Program-made: the position numbers and the translations under genes
The notes under the pieces: model-generated
The model's database searches: none
The model's input: the letters and a program-made list of their open reading frames with translations, nothing else
What the model was told of the DNA's origin: nothing
Part shown: piece by piece, positions 25,550 through 34,681 of the stretch
Layout of the letters: every line of letters starts with the position of its first letter
How positions within the stretch are numbered: the first letter of the stretch is position 1
Source of the DNA: JBCAXA01 sp039183535
GTDB taxonomy: Bacteria > Pseudomonadota > Gammaproteobacteria > Steroidobacterales > Woeseiaceae
Length of the DNA: 64,000 bases
Assembly (NCBI GenBank): GCA_039183535.1
Contig: JBCDBO010000001.1
Coordinates: forward strand, 73,148 to 137,147
Reading direction: 5' to 3'

Positions 25550-26767
25550 ATGCTCAACACATTCCAACAGCAGTTCCACGCCATGATCCCGGAACCGTCG
25601 CACGACGAACGGTCACGGCAGGAGTTTGCGAAGAGCTTTAAGCAGTTCATTCAGGCAGATCTACTGCCGGGTTTGTACCCTAGTTATGCGGCTGGTACGG
25701 CGAAATTCGAACAACAAAACGGACGTCCACCTGCCGACCGCCGTGAAGTCCGACAGTTTATGGTCGAAAAGCTTGGCTTTCAGACGTACGCATCGGCGAA
25801 CCGAGTGGCGCAGGAACTGCTCTGGGAGTCGGTAGTCACCAGCATCGAGCGCCAACACGATCAACTAAACGCGAAAGCAGCCGAGCTATCGGCGAGCGCG
25901 CCCAGTAAACTGCGTATCGATACCGAGTTCACGCCACCGCGCTATGTCACCGCGCTCGATATTCACTGCATGCCCGGTGGCTATGCCAACGAGTCTGCGC
26001 CAAACGATGTTGCGGTCGGCGCCTTGTATGACCGCGGCGTATACCTTTATGCGATGGGTTACATGGGCCCCACCAACGACGACATGGGGCGCTCGGTTTG
26101 CAATTACGTGCGCCGTAGAATTCCGTCCTTCACACCGCGCGATATTCTCGATCTCGGCTGTACGGTGGGGCATTCGACACTGCCGTACAAAGAGGCTTGG
26201 CCAGAGGCAAACGTAACCGGCATTGATGTCGGCGCGCCGGTCCTTCGCTACGCACACGCCCGCGCTCAAGCGCTCAACGCAGCGGTCAACTTCGAGCAAC
26301 GCGATGCGACCGAGACCGGCTATGAAGACGCGAGCTTCGACCTAATCGTTAGCCACATTTTGCTGCACGAAACCTCTGCGAAAGCGATGCCACAAGTATT
26401 CGATGAGTGCTACCGATTATTGCGGCCGGGCGGCATCATGATTCATGCCGATTTACCGCCGTTCGATCACACCGATTTGTTCTCGGAGTTCATCCTCGAC
26501 AACGAGACGCATTACAACAACGAACCGTTTTGGGGCGCGATGCGCGACAAAGACCAGATCGCGATGGCGATTGCTGCCGGTTTCGATAAGGAGGCCATCT
26601 ACTTTGACACCGCACCGATGGCCGTTCTTGAGTTTGCCGCCGCGAATGCTAGCGGTTACGACGATGACAATGTCGCAGAGGTTGCCGACCGCGATTTCGA
26701 AGCGGGCGAGTTTGCGCCCGGCGGCGGCTGGGAAGTCTTGGTAGCGCGCAAGCAGGAGCAAGAGTAA
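25550..26767 (+). CDS. Class I SAM-dependent methyltransferase (module 1)
   Basis: This 405-residue protein has an unusual N-terminal helical region (1-185) and a Rossmann methyltransferase domain: motif I LDLGCTVGHST near 199-209, the acidic TGIDVG after strand 2 near 222, DLIVSHILLHE near 266, and LRPGG near 292. It probably transfers methyl from SAM to a pathway intermediate. Its stop shares one base (TAATG) with the small-protein gene, which overlaps the flavoenzyme gene. A second methyltransferase at 38792-39820 has the same operon order but a different N-terminal region. The methyl acceptor is unknown. Confidence 0.87.
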   Translation: MLNTFQQQFHAMIPEPSHDERSRQEFAKSFKQFIQADLLPGLYPSYAAGTAKFEQQNGRPPADRREVRQFMVEKLGFQTYASANRVAQELLWESVVTSIERQHDQLNAKAAELSASAPSKLRIDTEFTPPRYVTALDIHCMPGGYANESAPNDVAVGALYDRGVYLYAMGYMGPTNDDMGRSVCNYVRRRIPSFTPRDILDLGCTVGHSTLPYKEAWPEANVTGIDVGAPVLRYAHARAQALNAAVNFEQRDATETGYEDASFDLIVSHILLHETSAKAMPQVFDECYRLLRPGGIMIHADLPPFDHTDLFSEFILDNETHYNNEPFWGAMRDKDQIAMAIAAGFDKEAIYFDTAPMAVLEFAAANASGYDDDNVAEVADRDFEAGEFAPGGGWEVLVARKQEQE

Positions 26768-27138
26768 TGGGCGAACAAGCGCCAGCCGACGACACGGTGG
26801 CACGTTACGCGAAAGGGCGACGCCCGGGCTTTTACGCCGACCCGGCGATGGATGAGGCGATGTCAATGATTATGGTGCTGGCAAGCGAGTTGTCGGTCCT
26901 TAGAGATCGACTGGATACTGTCGAGCAGGTGTTTGCGACGAAAACGTCGATCACACGTGACGATATTGAGAACTACGCGCCGGACGAGGACGTCTTGGCC
27001 AGGCGCGAGTCGGAGCGACAGGACTTTCTGAAACGCTTGTTTTTCGTCGCCAATAAGCGTGCCGCTGAACTCGCGGGTAACGACACGCCAGAGCGCTACG
27101 CGGAAGTGCTCGAGACGACAGCGCGCGACGACGCATGA
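26767..27138 (+). CDS. Small accessory protein, copy 1 (ELxxx[R/K]DR family)
   Basis: This 123-residue soluble protein is predicted to be mainly helical. The core ELSVLRDR is at 41-48 and PD at 72-73; the same core and the same 31-residue spacing occur in the proteins at 38540 and 63368. It has an extra N-terminal PGFYADP segment (20-26) and a longer C-terminus than the others. Its ATG shares one base with the methyltransferase stop and its stop overlaps the flavoenzyme ATG by 4 bases, so the three proteins should be made in step. It carries no catalytic motif. A subunit, chaperone or adaptor role is inferred. Confidence 0.8.
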   Translation: MGEQAPADDTVARYAKGRRPGFYADPAMDEAMSMIMVLASELSVLRDRLDTVEQVFATKTSITRDDIENYAPDEDVLARRESERQDFLKRLFFVANKRAAELAGNDTPERYAEVLETTARDDA

Positions 27139-28727
27139 GCGCGATCGCGGCAACAACGTCCTTACAAGCGTCGCTCGAGGCGGCTCTGTCTCCAGGTGCC
27201 GTCAGCAGTGATGCATCGGCACTGGAATTCGCCGCCCATGACATATACCGCCGCGGCGCGACGCCCTTACTCGTCGTGAGACCGGCAAGTGTCGCTGCGC
27301 TGCAGAGCGCAGTAAAACTCGTCACGGCGGCGGGCTGCTCGGTCGTCGTTCGTGGCGGTGGCGCCTCGTACACCGACGGCTACCTGCCCGGTGATGATCG
27401 TTGTGTCAGCTTCGACTTGGCGGGGCTCAACAAGATCGTCGATATCGACACCATGAACATGACCGTGACGGTTGAAGCCGGCTGCACCTGGGCGCAACTT
27501 CACGAGGTCCTTGCCGCGAAGAAATTGCGTACGCCTTTCTTCGGCCCCTTCTCCGGTATCGCTGCCAGTGTTGGTGGGTCGGTATCGCAGCACGCCGTCA
27601 GTCATGGATCGGGGCGCTATGGGCCATCTGCCGACTCGGTACTGTCGGTCGATGTCGTATTGGCCGACGGTTCGCTGCTGCGGACCGGCAGCGCCGCGTT
27701 TGCCGGGACAAGCGATTCGGGCCGGGCTTTTTTCCGGCATAACGGCCCTGATCTTACCGGCCTGTTTTGCGGCGACTGTGGCGCATTGGGGGTCAAAGCG
27801 CGGGTCACGTTGCCATTGCTTCAAGCGCCACAACACACTGAGGCGTTGTCGTTTCATTTTGACTCGTTTGCTGCCTTACATGCGGCAATGCGTGACATAG
27901 CCGCTGTCGGCCTCGACGATGAAAATTTTGGTTTGGACGCCGCTTTGCAGCAAGGGCAAATAGCGCGCAATGCAGCCACAAAACAACAACTGGGATTGGC
28001 CTGGCAGGTATTCCGCGGCGCGCCTACGGTTTGGCAGGGGCTCAAGCATGTCGCAGCCATTGCAGCGGCCGGCGATCGGCATCTGCGCGAACCGGGTTAC
28101 GCGGTAAGCTACATCGTCAAGGGTCATAGCAACAAAGCGGCGCAACATAACGCCAGCGCGATTCGCGATACGGCGTTGCGGCACGGCCACGAAGTCCCGA
28201 ACACCGTCCCGCGAATCGTCGCGAGCTTACCGTTTGCGCCATTACAAAATGTATTGGGCCCGAACGGTGAACGCTGGGTGCCCATACATGGTGTCTTGCC
28301 GCACGATCAAGCCGTACTGTTCCACGAGCGTTTTAAGGCGCTGCTTGCAACCTACGCCGAACGCTGCGAACAGCTCGGCGTATGGACAGGCGCGATGTTC
28401 CAAACGATTGGCAGCAGTGCGTTTTTGTACGAGATCGCATTTTATTGGCCGGATGCGCTGCACCCATATCACGAGGGAACACTGGATGCTGAGTTTCTTG
28501 CAAGCTTGCCGCAGCACACGCCGAACGCGGCAGCAGCGGCACTCGTCGATGAGCTGAAGGAGCAGGCTATCGCGTTGTACAGCGAGTTTGGCGCGGTTCA
28601 TATGCAAGTCGGCAAGGCGTATCCGTTTGCCGGCCGGCTCAGCGGCGAAGCCAAGTCTCTGTTGCAATCGATCAAGACCGCTGTCGATCCGCACCGGTCC
28701 ATGAATCCGAATGCACTCGGCCTGTAG
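27135..28727 (+). CDS. FAD-linked oxidoreductase of the VAO/PCMH family
   Basis: This 530-residue flavoprotein has the PCMH-type FAD-binding domain at about 35-225: VRPASVAALQSAVKL, VVVRGGGASYTDGY and the FGPFSGIAASVGGSVSQHAVSHGSGRYG stretch that wraps the FAD phosphates. A C-terminal substrate and cap domain ends in the typical P-x-R-x-MNPNALG. Members oxidise alcohols, phenols or hydroxy acids with release of H2O2 or reduction of a cytochrome. No covalent-FAD His could be assigned with confidence. It overlaps the small-protein gene by 4 bases and closes the monooxygenase operon. The substrate is unknown. Confidence 0.88.
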   Translation: MSAIAATTSLQASLEAALSPGAVSSDASALEFAAHDIYRRGATPLLVVRPASVAALQSAVKLVTAAGCSVVVRGGGASYTDGYLPGDDRCVSFDLAGLNKIVDIDTMNMTVTVEAGCTWAQLHEVLAAKKLRTPFFGPFSGIAASVGGSVSQHAVSHGSGRYGPSADSVLSVDVVLADGSLLRTGSAAFAGTSDSGRAFFRHNGPDLTGLFCGDCGALGVKARVTLPLLQAPQHTEALSFHFDSFAALHAAMRDIAAVGLDDENFGLDAALQQGQIARNAATKQQLGLAWQVFRGAPTVWQGLKHVAAIAAAGDRHLREPGYAVSYIVKGHSNKAAQHNASAIRDTALRHGHEVPNTVPRIVASLPFAPLQNVLGPNGERWVPIHGVLPHDQAVLFHERFKALLATYAERCEQLGVWTGAMFQTIGSSAFLYEIAFYWPDALHPYHEGTLDAEFLASLPQHTPNAAAAALVDELKEQAIALYSEFGAVHMQVGKAYPFAGRLSGEAKSLLQSIKTAVDPHRSMNPNALGL

Positions 28728-28925
28728 CATTCAGAGCACGCTAAGCCTCTGATTGCTCTGCCATCCGTCTCGCGATACCAGCTATACGCAATCAATATAG
28801 GTAGCGGATTCGTTTGGTGCTACAACTTCTGTCGAACACCGTGTCGGGGAGCGCACGCTGGGCGACCGTCTGCATAGCACTGCGTCATCACGGGTCCAAC
28901 AACGTAATAACGAGGGACGCAGCTA

Positions 28926-31220
28926 ATGAGATTCGCAGTATTATTCGGCTCAGCTATCGCAGCGACGCTGACGATGTCGGTCACTCCGGCACACGCCCAA
29001 GACAGCGGCACCGAGCGAGAAACGCTCGACGTGGTCGTCGTTACGGCACGGCAACGGGAAGAGTCCATCCAAGACATTCCAGTAGCCGTCACAGCATTCA
29101 CGGAAGACGACTTTGCCAAGCAAGGTATCCGTGACCTAGCAGACATCGCACGCTTCACATCGGGCTTTAACTTCGAGGATTTTGGCGGCGGATTCGGGAC
29201 ACCGGTCGTTCGCAGCGCATCGCAGACGCGGCTGACCGCGATCGAGGCGAACGTATCAACGTTCTTCGATGGCATCTACGTACCGCGCGCTTGGGCCATT
29301 AACTCTGGCGTTGCCGCTTTGCAGCGGGTAGAGGTCGTGAAGGGCCCGCAAAGCGCGCGCTACGGGCGTAACTCGTTTATGGGAGCGATTAACTTCGTTC
29401 CTAAAGCACCGACGTCTGAGTTCGAGGCAGAGGTCTCGGCAACATTCGGCAGCGACGAGCGTATCGACTACGGCGGCAGCATCTCCGGTCCGATTATCGA
29501 AGACAAGCTCTCTGGCTTGTTGACTTTTAACACGTCGGAGTTCGACGGCAGCTGGGAAAATAATCACCCGAACGCTGGACTCGATTTTGGCAACCGCGGC
29601 ACGTCTGACAACGCTGGCGGCTGGGATAACGAGTCGTTCTCGGCGGCCTTGAGCTTTACGCCTATCGATCAACTCGCCATCGACGTTGCTTACTACAACT
29701 TCGATCTTAGCGACGAGAACCGCGGCGCCGGCCAAGTCGCCGAATCGTCTGCTGCGCTCAATTGCGGCAATACGAACTTGTTCGGTCTGCCGCGACTGTT
29801 CTGCGGTGAACTTCCTGGTCCGAGCGACACGATCGCCGTTGACCCACGAGCGTATGGCCGCCAAGGCGAGATCGATATCACCAAAGTGAAGATCGCCTAC
29901 GACATCAACGACTCGCTGTCGGCCAGCTACCTCTATGGCTTGATCGAGGGTGACGTCGACATCGCCAGTATCTCGGAACAAGACCAAGTCAATTGCGGAA
30001 CGCTGATTCCCGGCGATTGCCGGTTCCAGAACACCCCGCTCGGTGGCTTGGATTACGATTCGCACGAGTTTCGCCTGAGCTACGATGCGGGTGGCGATAC
30101 GCTCTGGACGCTCGGTGTTTTCGTTACTGACGGCCAAGACGAAACCGCTTTCGCAGCACCGGGCGTACCGCCGCTTGGTACGGATCCTGTGCCACAAGCT
30201 CCCGTCATTAGTGATGTTGGCACCGATACCGACGTCATAGCGCTGTTCGGTGAGTATAGCGTCCGCATCAATGAGCAGTGGTTATTCTCTGCCGAAGCGC
30301 GATACAGCCAGGAAGAGAAAACCCAGGTCAACAACGCGAACGGTGACGCCTTTGTCGGTGACTTCGATAACTTCACGCCGCGGTTGACACTTGAGTACGG
30401 CTACGCCGATAACCGGCTGCTGTACGCGTCACTGGCGAACGGTATCAAGTCGGGTGGCTTTAACCCGACCGCTGTCAGCCCGGACGATCAGATCTTCGAT
30501 GAAGAGACCAACTGGACGTTCGAACTTGGCAGCAAAAACACGTTCCTCGACGGCGATCTGGTGCTGAACGCAACACTGTTTTACATCCAGTGGGAAGATA
30601 TTCAGCTGAATGCCGCCGACTCAGCGGCGGTTGATCCGAACGCCGTTAACATCACATTAAACTTGGGTGATGCAACGTCGTACGGACTGGAAGTCGATGG
30701 CAGCATGCAGTTCAACGAGAACCTGTTCGGTAACTTCTCGTTCTCCTACACCGACGCGACGTATGACGACGGCACCGTCGATAATCGCTTTGCCCGAGTC
30801 GGCCCGGCGTTCTTCCCGGTACCAGCGGCCTGCGACGACGTGCTCTGCCCATCGAATGGCGACATCAGTGGTAACGAAGTGGAGCGCCAAGCACCGCTGC
30901 AAATCGCAGCTGGCTTGGAGTGGAACAACTCCATCGCCAGCTGGAACGACGTCGGCTTCTTCGCTCGCGGCGATATCGCCTACCAATCAGAGCAGGAAGC
31001 TGAATCGATGAACCTGGCGCAGATCGAAGCCCGGACGATCGTCAACGCATCGGCTGGCTTTGAGAGTGACAATTGGCGTGTCTGGCTGTGGTCACGCAAC
31101 TTGACCGATGAGCGATATGTAACGAACGCCTTCGTCGTATTGATCCCATTCGGGAACGGCTACGGCAACATCTTCGGCGAACGTCGCACGTTCGGCTTGT
31201 CGGGAACCTATCGGTTCTAA
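28926..31220 (+). CDS. TonB-dependent outer-membrane receptor
   Basis: This 764-residue outer-membrane transporter has a signal peptide (1-24, THPAHA-like end PAHA), a TonB box (DVVVVTA near 35-41), a plug domain with RVEVVKGPQSARYGRNSFMGAINF near 138-160, and a 22-strand barrel ending in aromatic F (SGTYRF). It takes up a substrate with energy from TonB. It follows the monooxygenase operon after 198 bases and has its own GAGGGA site, and a UUCG-loop terminator follows it. The context suggests that it imports the compound degraded by the upstream enzymes rather than iron. Family firm, substrate inferred. Confidence 0.93.
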   Translation: MRFAVLFGSAIAATLTMSVTPAHAQDSGTERETLDVVVVTARQREESIQDIPVAVTAFTEDDFAKQGIRDLADIARFTSGFNFEDFGGGFGTPVVRSASQTRLTAIEANVSTFFDGIYVPRAWAINSGVAALQRVEVVKGPQSARYGRNSFMGAINFVPKAPTSEFEAEVSATFGSDERIDYGGSISGPIIEDKLSGLLTFNTSEFDGSWENNHPNAGLDFGNRGTSDNAGGWDNESFSAALSFTPIDQLAIDVAYYNFDLSDENRGAGQVAESSAALNCGNTNLFGLPRLFCGELPGPSDTIAVDPRAYGRQGEIDITKVKIAYDINDSLSASYLYGLIEGDVDIASISEQDQVNCGTLIPGDCRFQNTPLGGLDYDSHEFRLSYDAGGDTLWTLGVFVTDGQDETAFAAPGVPPLGTDPVPQAPVISDVGTDTDVIALFGEYSVRINEQWLFSAEARYSQEEKTQVNNANGDAFVGDFDNFTPRLTLEYGYADNRLLYASLANGIKSGGFNPTAVSPDDQIFDEETNWTFELGSKNTFLDGDLVLNATLFYIQWEDIQLNAADSAAVDPNAVNITLNLGDATSYGLEVDGSMQFNENLFGNFSFSYTDATYDDGTVDNRFARVGPAFFPVPAACDDVLCPSNGDISGNEVERQAPLQIAAGLEWNNSIASWNDVGFFARGDIAYQSEQEAESMNLAQIEARTIVNASAGFESDNWRVWLWSRNLTDERYVTNAFVVLIPFGNGYGNIFGERRTFGLSGTYRF

Positions 31221-31245
31221 TCGCGACTCCCCCGCGCGAGACCGC

Positions 31246-31273
31246 AAAGCCCGGCTTCGGCCGGGCTTTTTTT
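31246..31273 (+). terminator. Rho-independent terminator after TonB receptor
   Basis: A 10-bp stem AAAGCCCGGC/GCCGGGCTTT with a TTCG tetraloop is followed by a run of seven T. It is a textbook intrinsic terminator for the plus-strand genes ending at 31220. Confidence 0.95.
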
Positions 31274-31290
31274 GGGCCAGCGATCAGTGT

Positions 31291-32202
31291 TTAACTGGCC
31301 ACAGATTTGCCGAGGTGCTCGTTACAGACCCGCTGGCAGTGCTCGATCAGCGACCCCATCGCGAGGCTATCGGCGAACTGGCGGCGGTAATAAACCACAA
31401 TGTCGTCGACCCACGGGTCGATCGGAAGATTCAACTGTACAAGCCGGCCCGCCTTAACCGCTGGCTGCGCAAGATGCTCGGGCATAAACGCCACCAGATC
31501 GGCGCGCTGAGTCATGGCTAACAAGAACCGCAGCGACTGGCTAAGCACGGTAGGTTGCGGTGGCGGTAGAGCGACCGCTTCAAACATCTTTTCAAAGCTG
31601 TCTCGGTAAAGCGGCAGATCCTGCAGTATCCAACGGCTCGATTGCATCGCTTCAAACGTGACCGCCTCGACTTTCGCTAATGGATGATCGCGGCGAACGT
31701 AGCCTCGCTGTGCGGACTGGGCAATCGGCATCGACTCAACATCGTCGATTGCGAGACGCGTACTGACATCGGTCAATAAGCAATCGACTTGTCGCCGCTC
31801 GAGCTGTCGAGACAACGACTCGTGATCACCATGACGCACGCGAAAATGCACGCTCGGCCAGGCAGCACTGAACCGGGCAATCGCATGCGGCAGAATCAAC
31901 TCCATAAAGCTCGGCGTTGCGCCGATGCGCAGCTCGCTGGGCGCCTGCCCTTTAAGCCGCAACAGGTCGACTCCGCCGCGATCGAGCTCATCAAGGACCG
32001 CCCTGGCATGGGTGTAGTAAGCCGACCCATACACCGTTGGCTGCACGCCGCGTGGCGTTCGCTCCAGCAACGGCACAGCGAGCGCATGCTCGAGCTTCTG
32101 CAGTTTTTTTGAGATCGCCGGCTGCGAAATATCGAGCGCTTTAGCGGCCGCGCTGAGGCTGCGGCAATCGACCGCCATCACGAAGCAGCGCAATTGCCCC
32201 AT
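31291..32202 (-). CDS. LysR-family transcriptional regulator
   Basis: This 303-residue regulator has an N-terminal winged HTH (LRCFVMAVDCRSLSAAAKALDISQPAISKKLQKLE at about 4-38) and a periplasmic-binding-type effector domain (about 90-295). ATG at 32202 gives the usual LysR length; the frame is open to a TTG at 32247. It follows the MFS gene on the same strand (50-base gap), so transporter and regulator are likely co-transcribed. It may also control the adjacent TonB receptor or the hydrolase genes. Effector unknown. Confidence 0.9.
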   Translation of the reverse strand: MGQLRCFVMAVDCRSLSAAAKALDISQPAISKKLQKLEHALAVPLLERTPRGVQPTVYGSAYYTHARAVLDELDRGGVDLLRLKGQAPSELRIGATPSFMELILPHAIARFSAAWPSVHFRVRHGDHESLSRQLERRQVDCLLTDVSTRLAIDDVESMPIAQSAQRGYVRRDHPLAKVEAVTFEAMQSSRWILQDLPLYRDSFEKMFEAVALPPPQPTVLSQSLRFLLAMTQRADLVAFMPEHLAQPAVKAGRLVQLNLPIDPWVDDIVVYYRRQFADSLAMGSLIEHCQRVCNEHLGKSVAS

Positions 32203-32252
32203 GTCGACAGCGCTTAGCGACCCGGTCCAGGTCAAATGATCGTTCAACGTCG

Positions 32253-33479
32253 CTAGGTTCCAGATTCTCCATCGAATCGAGGATAACGACCCAACGTTAG
32301 CAGGATCGCGGACCCCGCCACATAGAATAGCGCCGCTGCAAGCAGAATGGGCTGGTAGTTACCATAGCTGTCATGCACTTTTCCGAACAGAAACGGTGCA
32401 ATCCCCGCGCCGATTGAAAATGCGGCGAACGGCCACGCGTAAATCTTGCCGTAGTTCTTGAGACCAAAGTAGCGACTGGTCAAGTACGCAATAAGGTCGA
32501 ACTCGGCGCCGGCGGCCAAGCCAATTAGCACGGCGGCTATCGTGGCCACAGCGATGTTACTGACTTCGCCGCTGAGCACCCAGCACGACAAGGCTGGCAT
32601 GGAAAAGACGAAAAACGCCACTGCAGGCGCCCAGAAACGATCGATCAAGAAGCCGGCGATGACCCGACCGAAGATAACCGAGAGTCCGATCGAACCAGCC
32701 ACGCCCGCGGCCGTTTTCAAATCCATGCCGCCGTCGCTCAATAACGGGATAAGATTCGGAATGGTGCCGCCAATACCGAACGAGATAATGAAAAAAGCGA
32801 TAATGATCGCCCAGAATTTCCACTGACCAACGGCGGTCCCCAACGAAACCCCGGTCAAATTGCTGGTCTGCTGCGGCACAGTCGATGCACCGACAACACC
32901 GTGTGATGGGTCGCGCAGCAACAAGAAGACAAGCGGCAACGACACAACCAGCGGAAAAACCCCAAGACCGATATAGGCATTCCGCCAGCCATAGGCCTCG
33001 ATCAAATAGGTGGCAACTTGCGGCGTCACAAAGCCAGCCACGCCGGTACCGGCCAACGCAAAACCCAAGGCGACCCCGCGTTGTTTATCGAACCAGCCAT
33101 TGATCGCCCGCGTCCATGTGATCGGTGTCGTTCCAGCGCCGATCGCCGCCATCAGCGTCCAGTTTAAGTAGAACGACGACAGCGACGACGTTGACCAGCC
33201 GATATTCATGAACGCAAGACCGAATACGGCAATCGAAAACAGCCCGACGGCACGGGTGCCGAATCGGTCGATAGCGATCCCGACAAACGGCACCGACAAC
33301 AACGAGCCGAGCGTGAGAAATGCCATGGCCGCCTGGATCTCCGCTCGCGCCCACCCGAGTTCAGCTTGCAACGGGACGGTAAACGCACCCAGCGTGTAAA
33401 ACGGAATCGATGTCGTGCTTAGACTGACGCCAAAAAAGCACGCCAGTACGATGCGCCAATGTCGAGATAATTCGGTCAT
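32253..33479 (-). CDS. MFS transporter (monocarboxylate / oxalate-formate type)
   Basis: This 408-residue protein has 12 hydrophobic helices and MFS signatures: PFVGIAIDRFGTRAVG in the first loop and a matching loop after helix 8 (GRVIAGFLIDRFW). The N-terminal FFGVSLSTTSIPFYTLGAFTVPL and the overall layout resemble the MCT and oxalate:formate group, which move carboxylic acids. It is co-oriented with the LysR gene and divergent from the lipoprotein hydrolase gene. It is likely an uptake or export system for an acidic intermediate. Confidence 0.88.
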   Translation of the reverse strand: MTELSRHWRIVLACFFGVSLSTTSIPFYTLGAFTVPLQAELGWARAEIQAAMAFLTLGSLLSVPFVGIAIDRFGTRAVGLFSIAVFGLAFMNIGWSTSSLSSFYLNWTLMAAIGAGTTPITWTRAINGWFDKQRGVALGFALAGTGVAGFVTPQVATYLIEAYGWRNAYIGLGVFPLVVSLPLVFLLLRDPSHGVVGASTVPQQTSNLTGVSLGTAVGQWKFWAIIIAFFIISFGIGGTIPNLIPLLSDGGMDLKTAAGVAGSIGLSVIFGRVIAGFLIDRFWAPAVAFFVFSMPALSCWVLSGEVSNIAVATIAAVLIGLAAGAEFDLIAYLTSRYFGLKNYGKIYAWPFAAFSIGAGIAPFLFGKVHDSYGNYQPILLAAALFYVAGSAILLTLGRYPRFDGESGT

Positions 33480-33623
33480 GCCGGACTTCCGTCGTCGTGA
33501 ATCGATGCAGCCTCAGGAAGGCCAGCGCCGATCATAAACATCGCTTGCGGATGCGGCTTGTTAATCGGCGCGATATAACAAGAATGCATGGGTCGCCGCG
33601 GTCGCCTATGGCACTCTGCCGCG

Positions 33624-34565
33624 ATGCGCATAGCCCCATCGATGGCATCACTCCGCTTCTTTGTACCGCTGCTGGTGACCGTGCTGTTCAGCGGCGGCTG
33701 TGCCGGCGTCCAACCATGCTCAGTAACGGGCTTAGCCGTCGACAAATCAGTAATTGCCATTGCCGCCGAACCGGGCCGCAGCGTAGAGACGACCGTCTTC
33801 GCACCGAGCGAGCCGGGACGCTACCCGCTTATCGTATTTTCGCATGGGGCTTATGCGGCTCCAGAGCGCTACGCGGCGTTGTTACGCGACTGGGCAGCCG
33901 CCGGCTTTGTCGTCGCCGCACCGCTGCATATCGACTCAGAGCTCGTTCAACCGCCCACACCACCATCGCCGCAGCAAGTCTGGCGCGCGCGCCAGTACGA
34001 CATCCGCGCCATCGCAGACGGGCCGCCATCGTTGCTGTCGGCGCTACCGAGTGGCGTGAGTCTCGCAGCGACTCCGTGGATCGCAAGCGGCCATTCGTAC
34101 GGCGCGTTTGTCGCCCAAGCGGCTGCGGGCGCGACGTCAGAGTGGGACGATGTTGCCGCGCCGTCGATTGCACCGAGTTCGGTTATCGCGTTGTCGCCGC
34201 CGGGGCCGATACCGACATTTATTGCGGAAAAGGCGTGGTCGTCGATGACGACACCGCAGCTGTTACTGACCGGGACGGCAGACGTGCTGCCGGGCTTCAT
34301 TGACGACTGGCGGCTACATGCCGCCGCGCACGAGCAGGCTCAAGGGGCCGATCAATGGCTGTGGGTTGGCACCGGTGTTGACCATTACTTTGGCCGCTTG
34401 ATGGGTCGTCTCGATCGGGACGTAGCGCCACAAACTGCCGGCTTTCAGTCTGCGCAGGCCACGATGCGCGACTTTTTAATCGCGTACGGTAACCCAACCA
34501 TCGCTGCTTGCGGACCGGCGCTTACGGCGTACTCGAACGACATTGCAACGCTGACACGCCGGTAA
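33624..34565 (+). CDS. Alpha/beta-hydrolase lipoprotein (PAF-acetylhydrolase/chlorophyllase-like)
   Basis: The product is a 313-residue hydrolase. A signal ends in lipobox FSGGC (Cys near 26), so the enzyme is lipid-anchored outside the cytoplasm. The core has the LIVFSHGAY oxyanion strand, the nucleophile elbow GHSYG near 154, an Asp candidate in TGTADVLPG and a His in GVDHYFG near 254. It should hydrolyse an ester. ATG at 33624 is used; 33642 is also possible and neither has a good ribosome-binding site. It is divergent from the MFS gene and 117 bases before the double serine-hydrolase gene. Confidence 0.82.
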   Translation: MRIAPSMASLRFFVPLLVTVLFSGGCAGVQPCSVTGLAVDKSVIAIAAEPGRSVETTVFAPSEPGRYPLIVFSHGAYAAPERYAALLRDWAAAGFVVAAPLHIDSELVQPPTPPSPQQVWRARQYDIRAIADGPPSLLSALPSGVSLAATPWIASGHSYGAFVAQAAAGATSEWDDVAAPSIAPSSVIALSPPGPIPTFIAEKAWSSMTTPQLLLTGTADVLPGFIDDWRLHAAAHEQAQGADQWLWVGTGVDHYFGRLMGRLDRDVAPQTAGFQSAQATMRDFLIAYGNPTIAACGPALTAYSNDIATLTRR

Positions 34566-34681
34566 GGACGCACGCCCATTGCGTTCGTCGTTGACGATAA
34601 CCTCTATCCGAAAATTGATTGGCATTACGCCTCGATTGTCGATTTACTGACGTAAACGCCCGGAAAGGACACGTGTAAGCG

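Noticed and set aside
27267..27857. 196-codon minus-strand frame in the VAO-type gene
   Set aside because: It is opposite to a fully recognised FAD domain, and no ribosome-binding site or family feature is present.
28732..28760. Seven-base inverted repeat CAGAGCA/TGCTCTG after the flavoenzyme gene
   Set aside because: The loop is 15 bases and no T-run follows, so a terminator is not supported.
29256..30197. 313-codon minus-strand frame antisense to the TonB receptor
   Set aside because: The receptor frame has a signal peptide, plug and barrel end; the antisense product is Arg/Val-rich and lacks a family match or ribosome-binding site.
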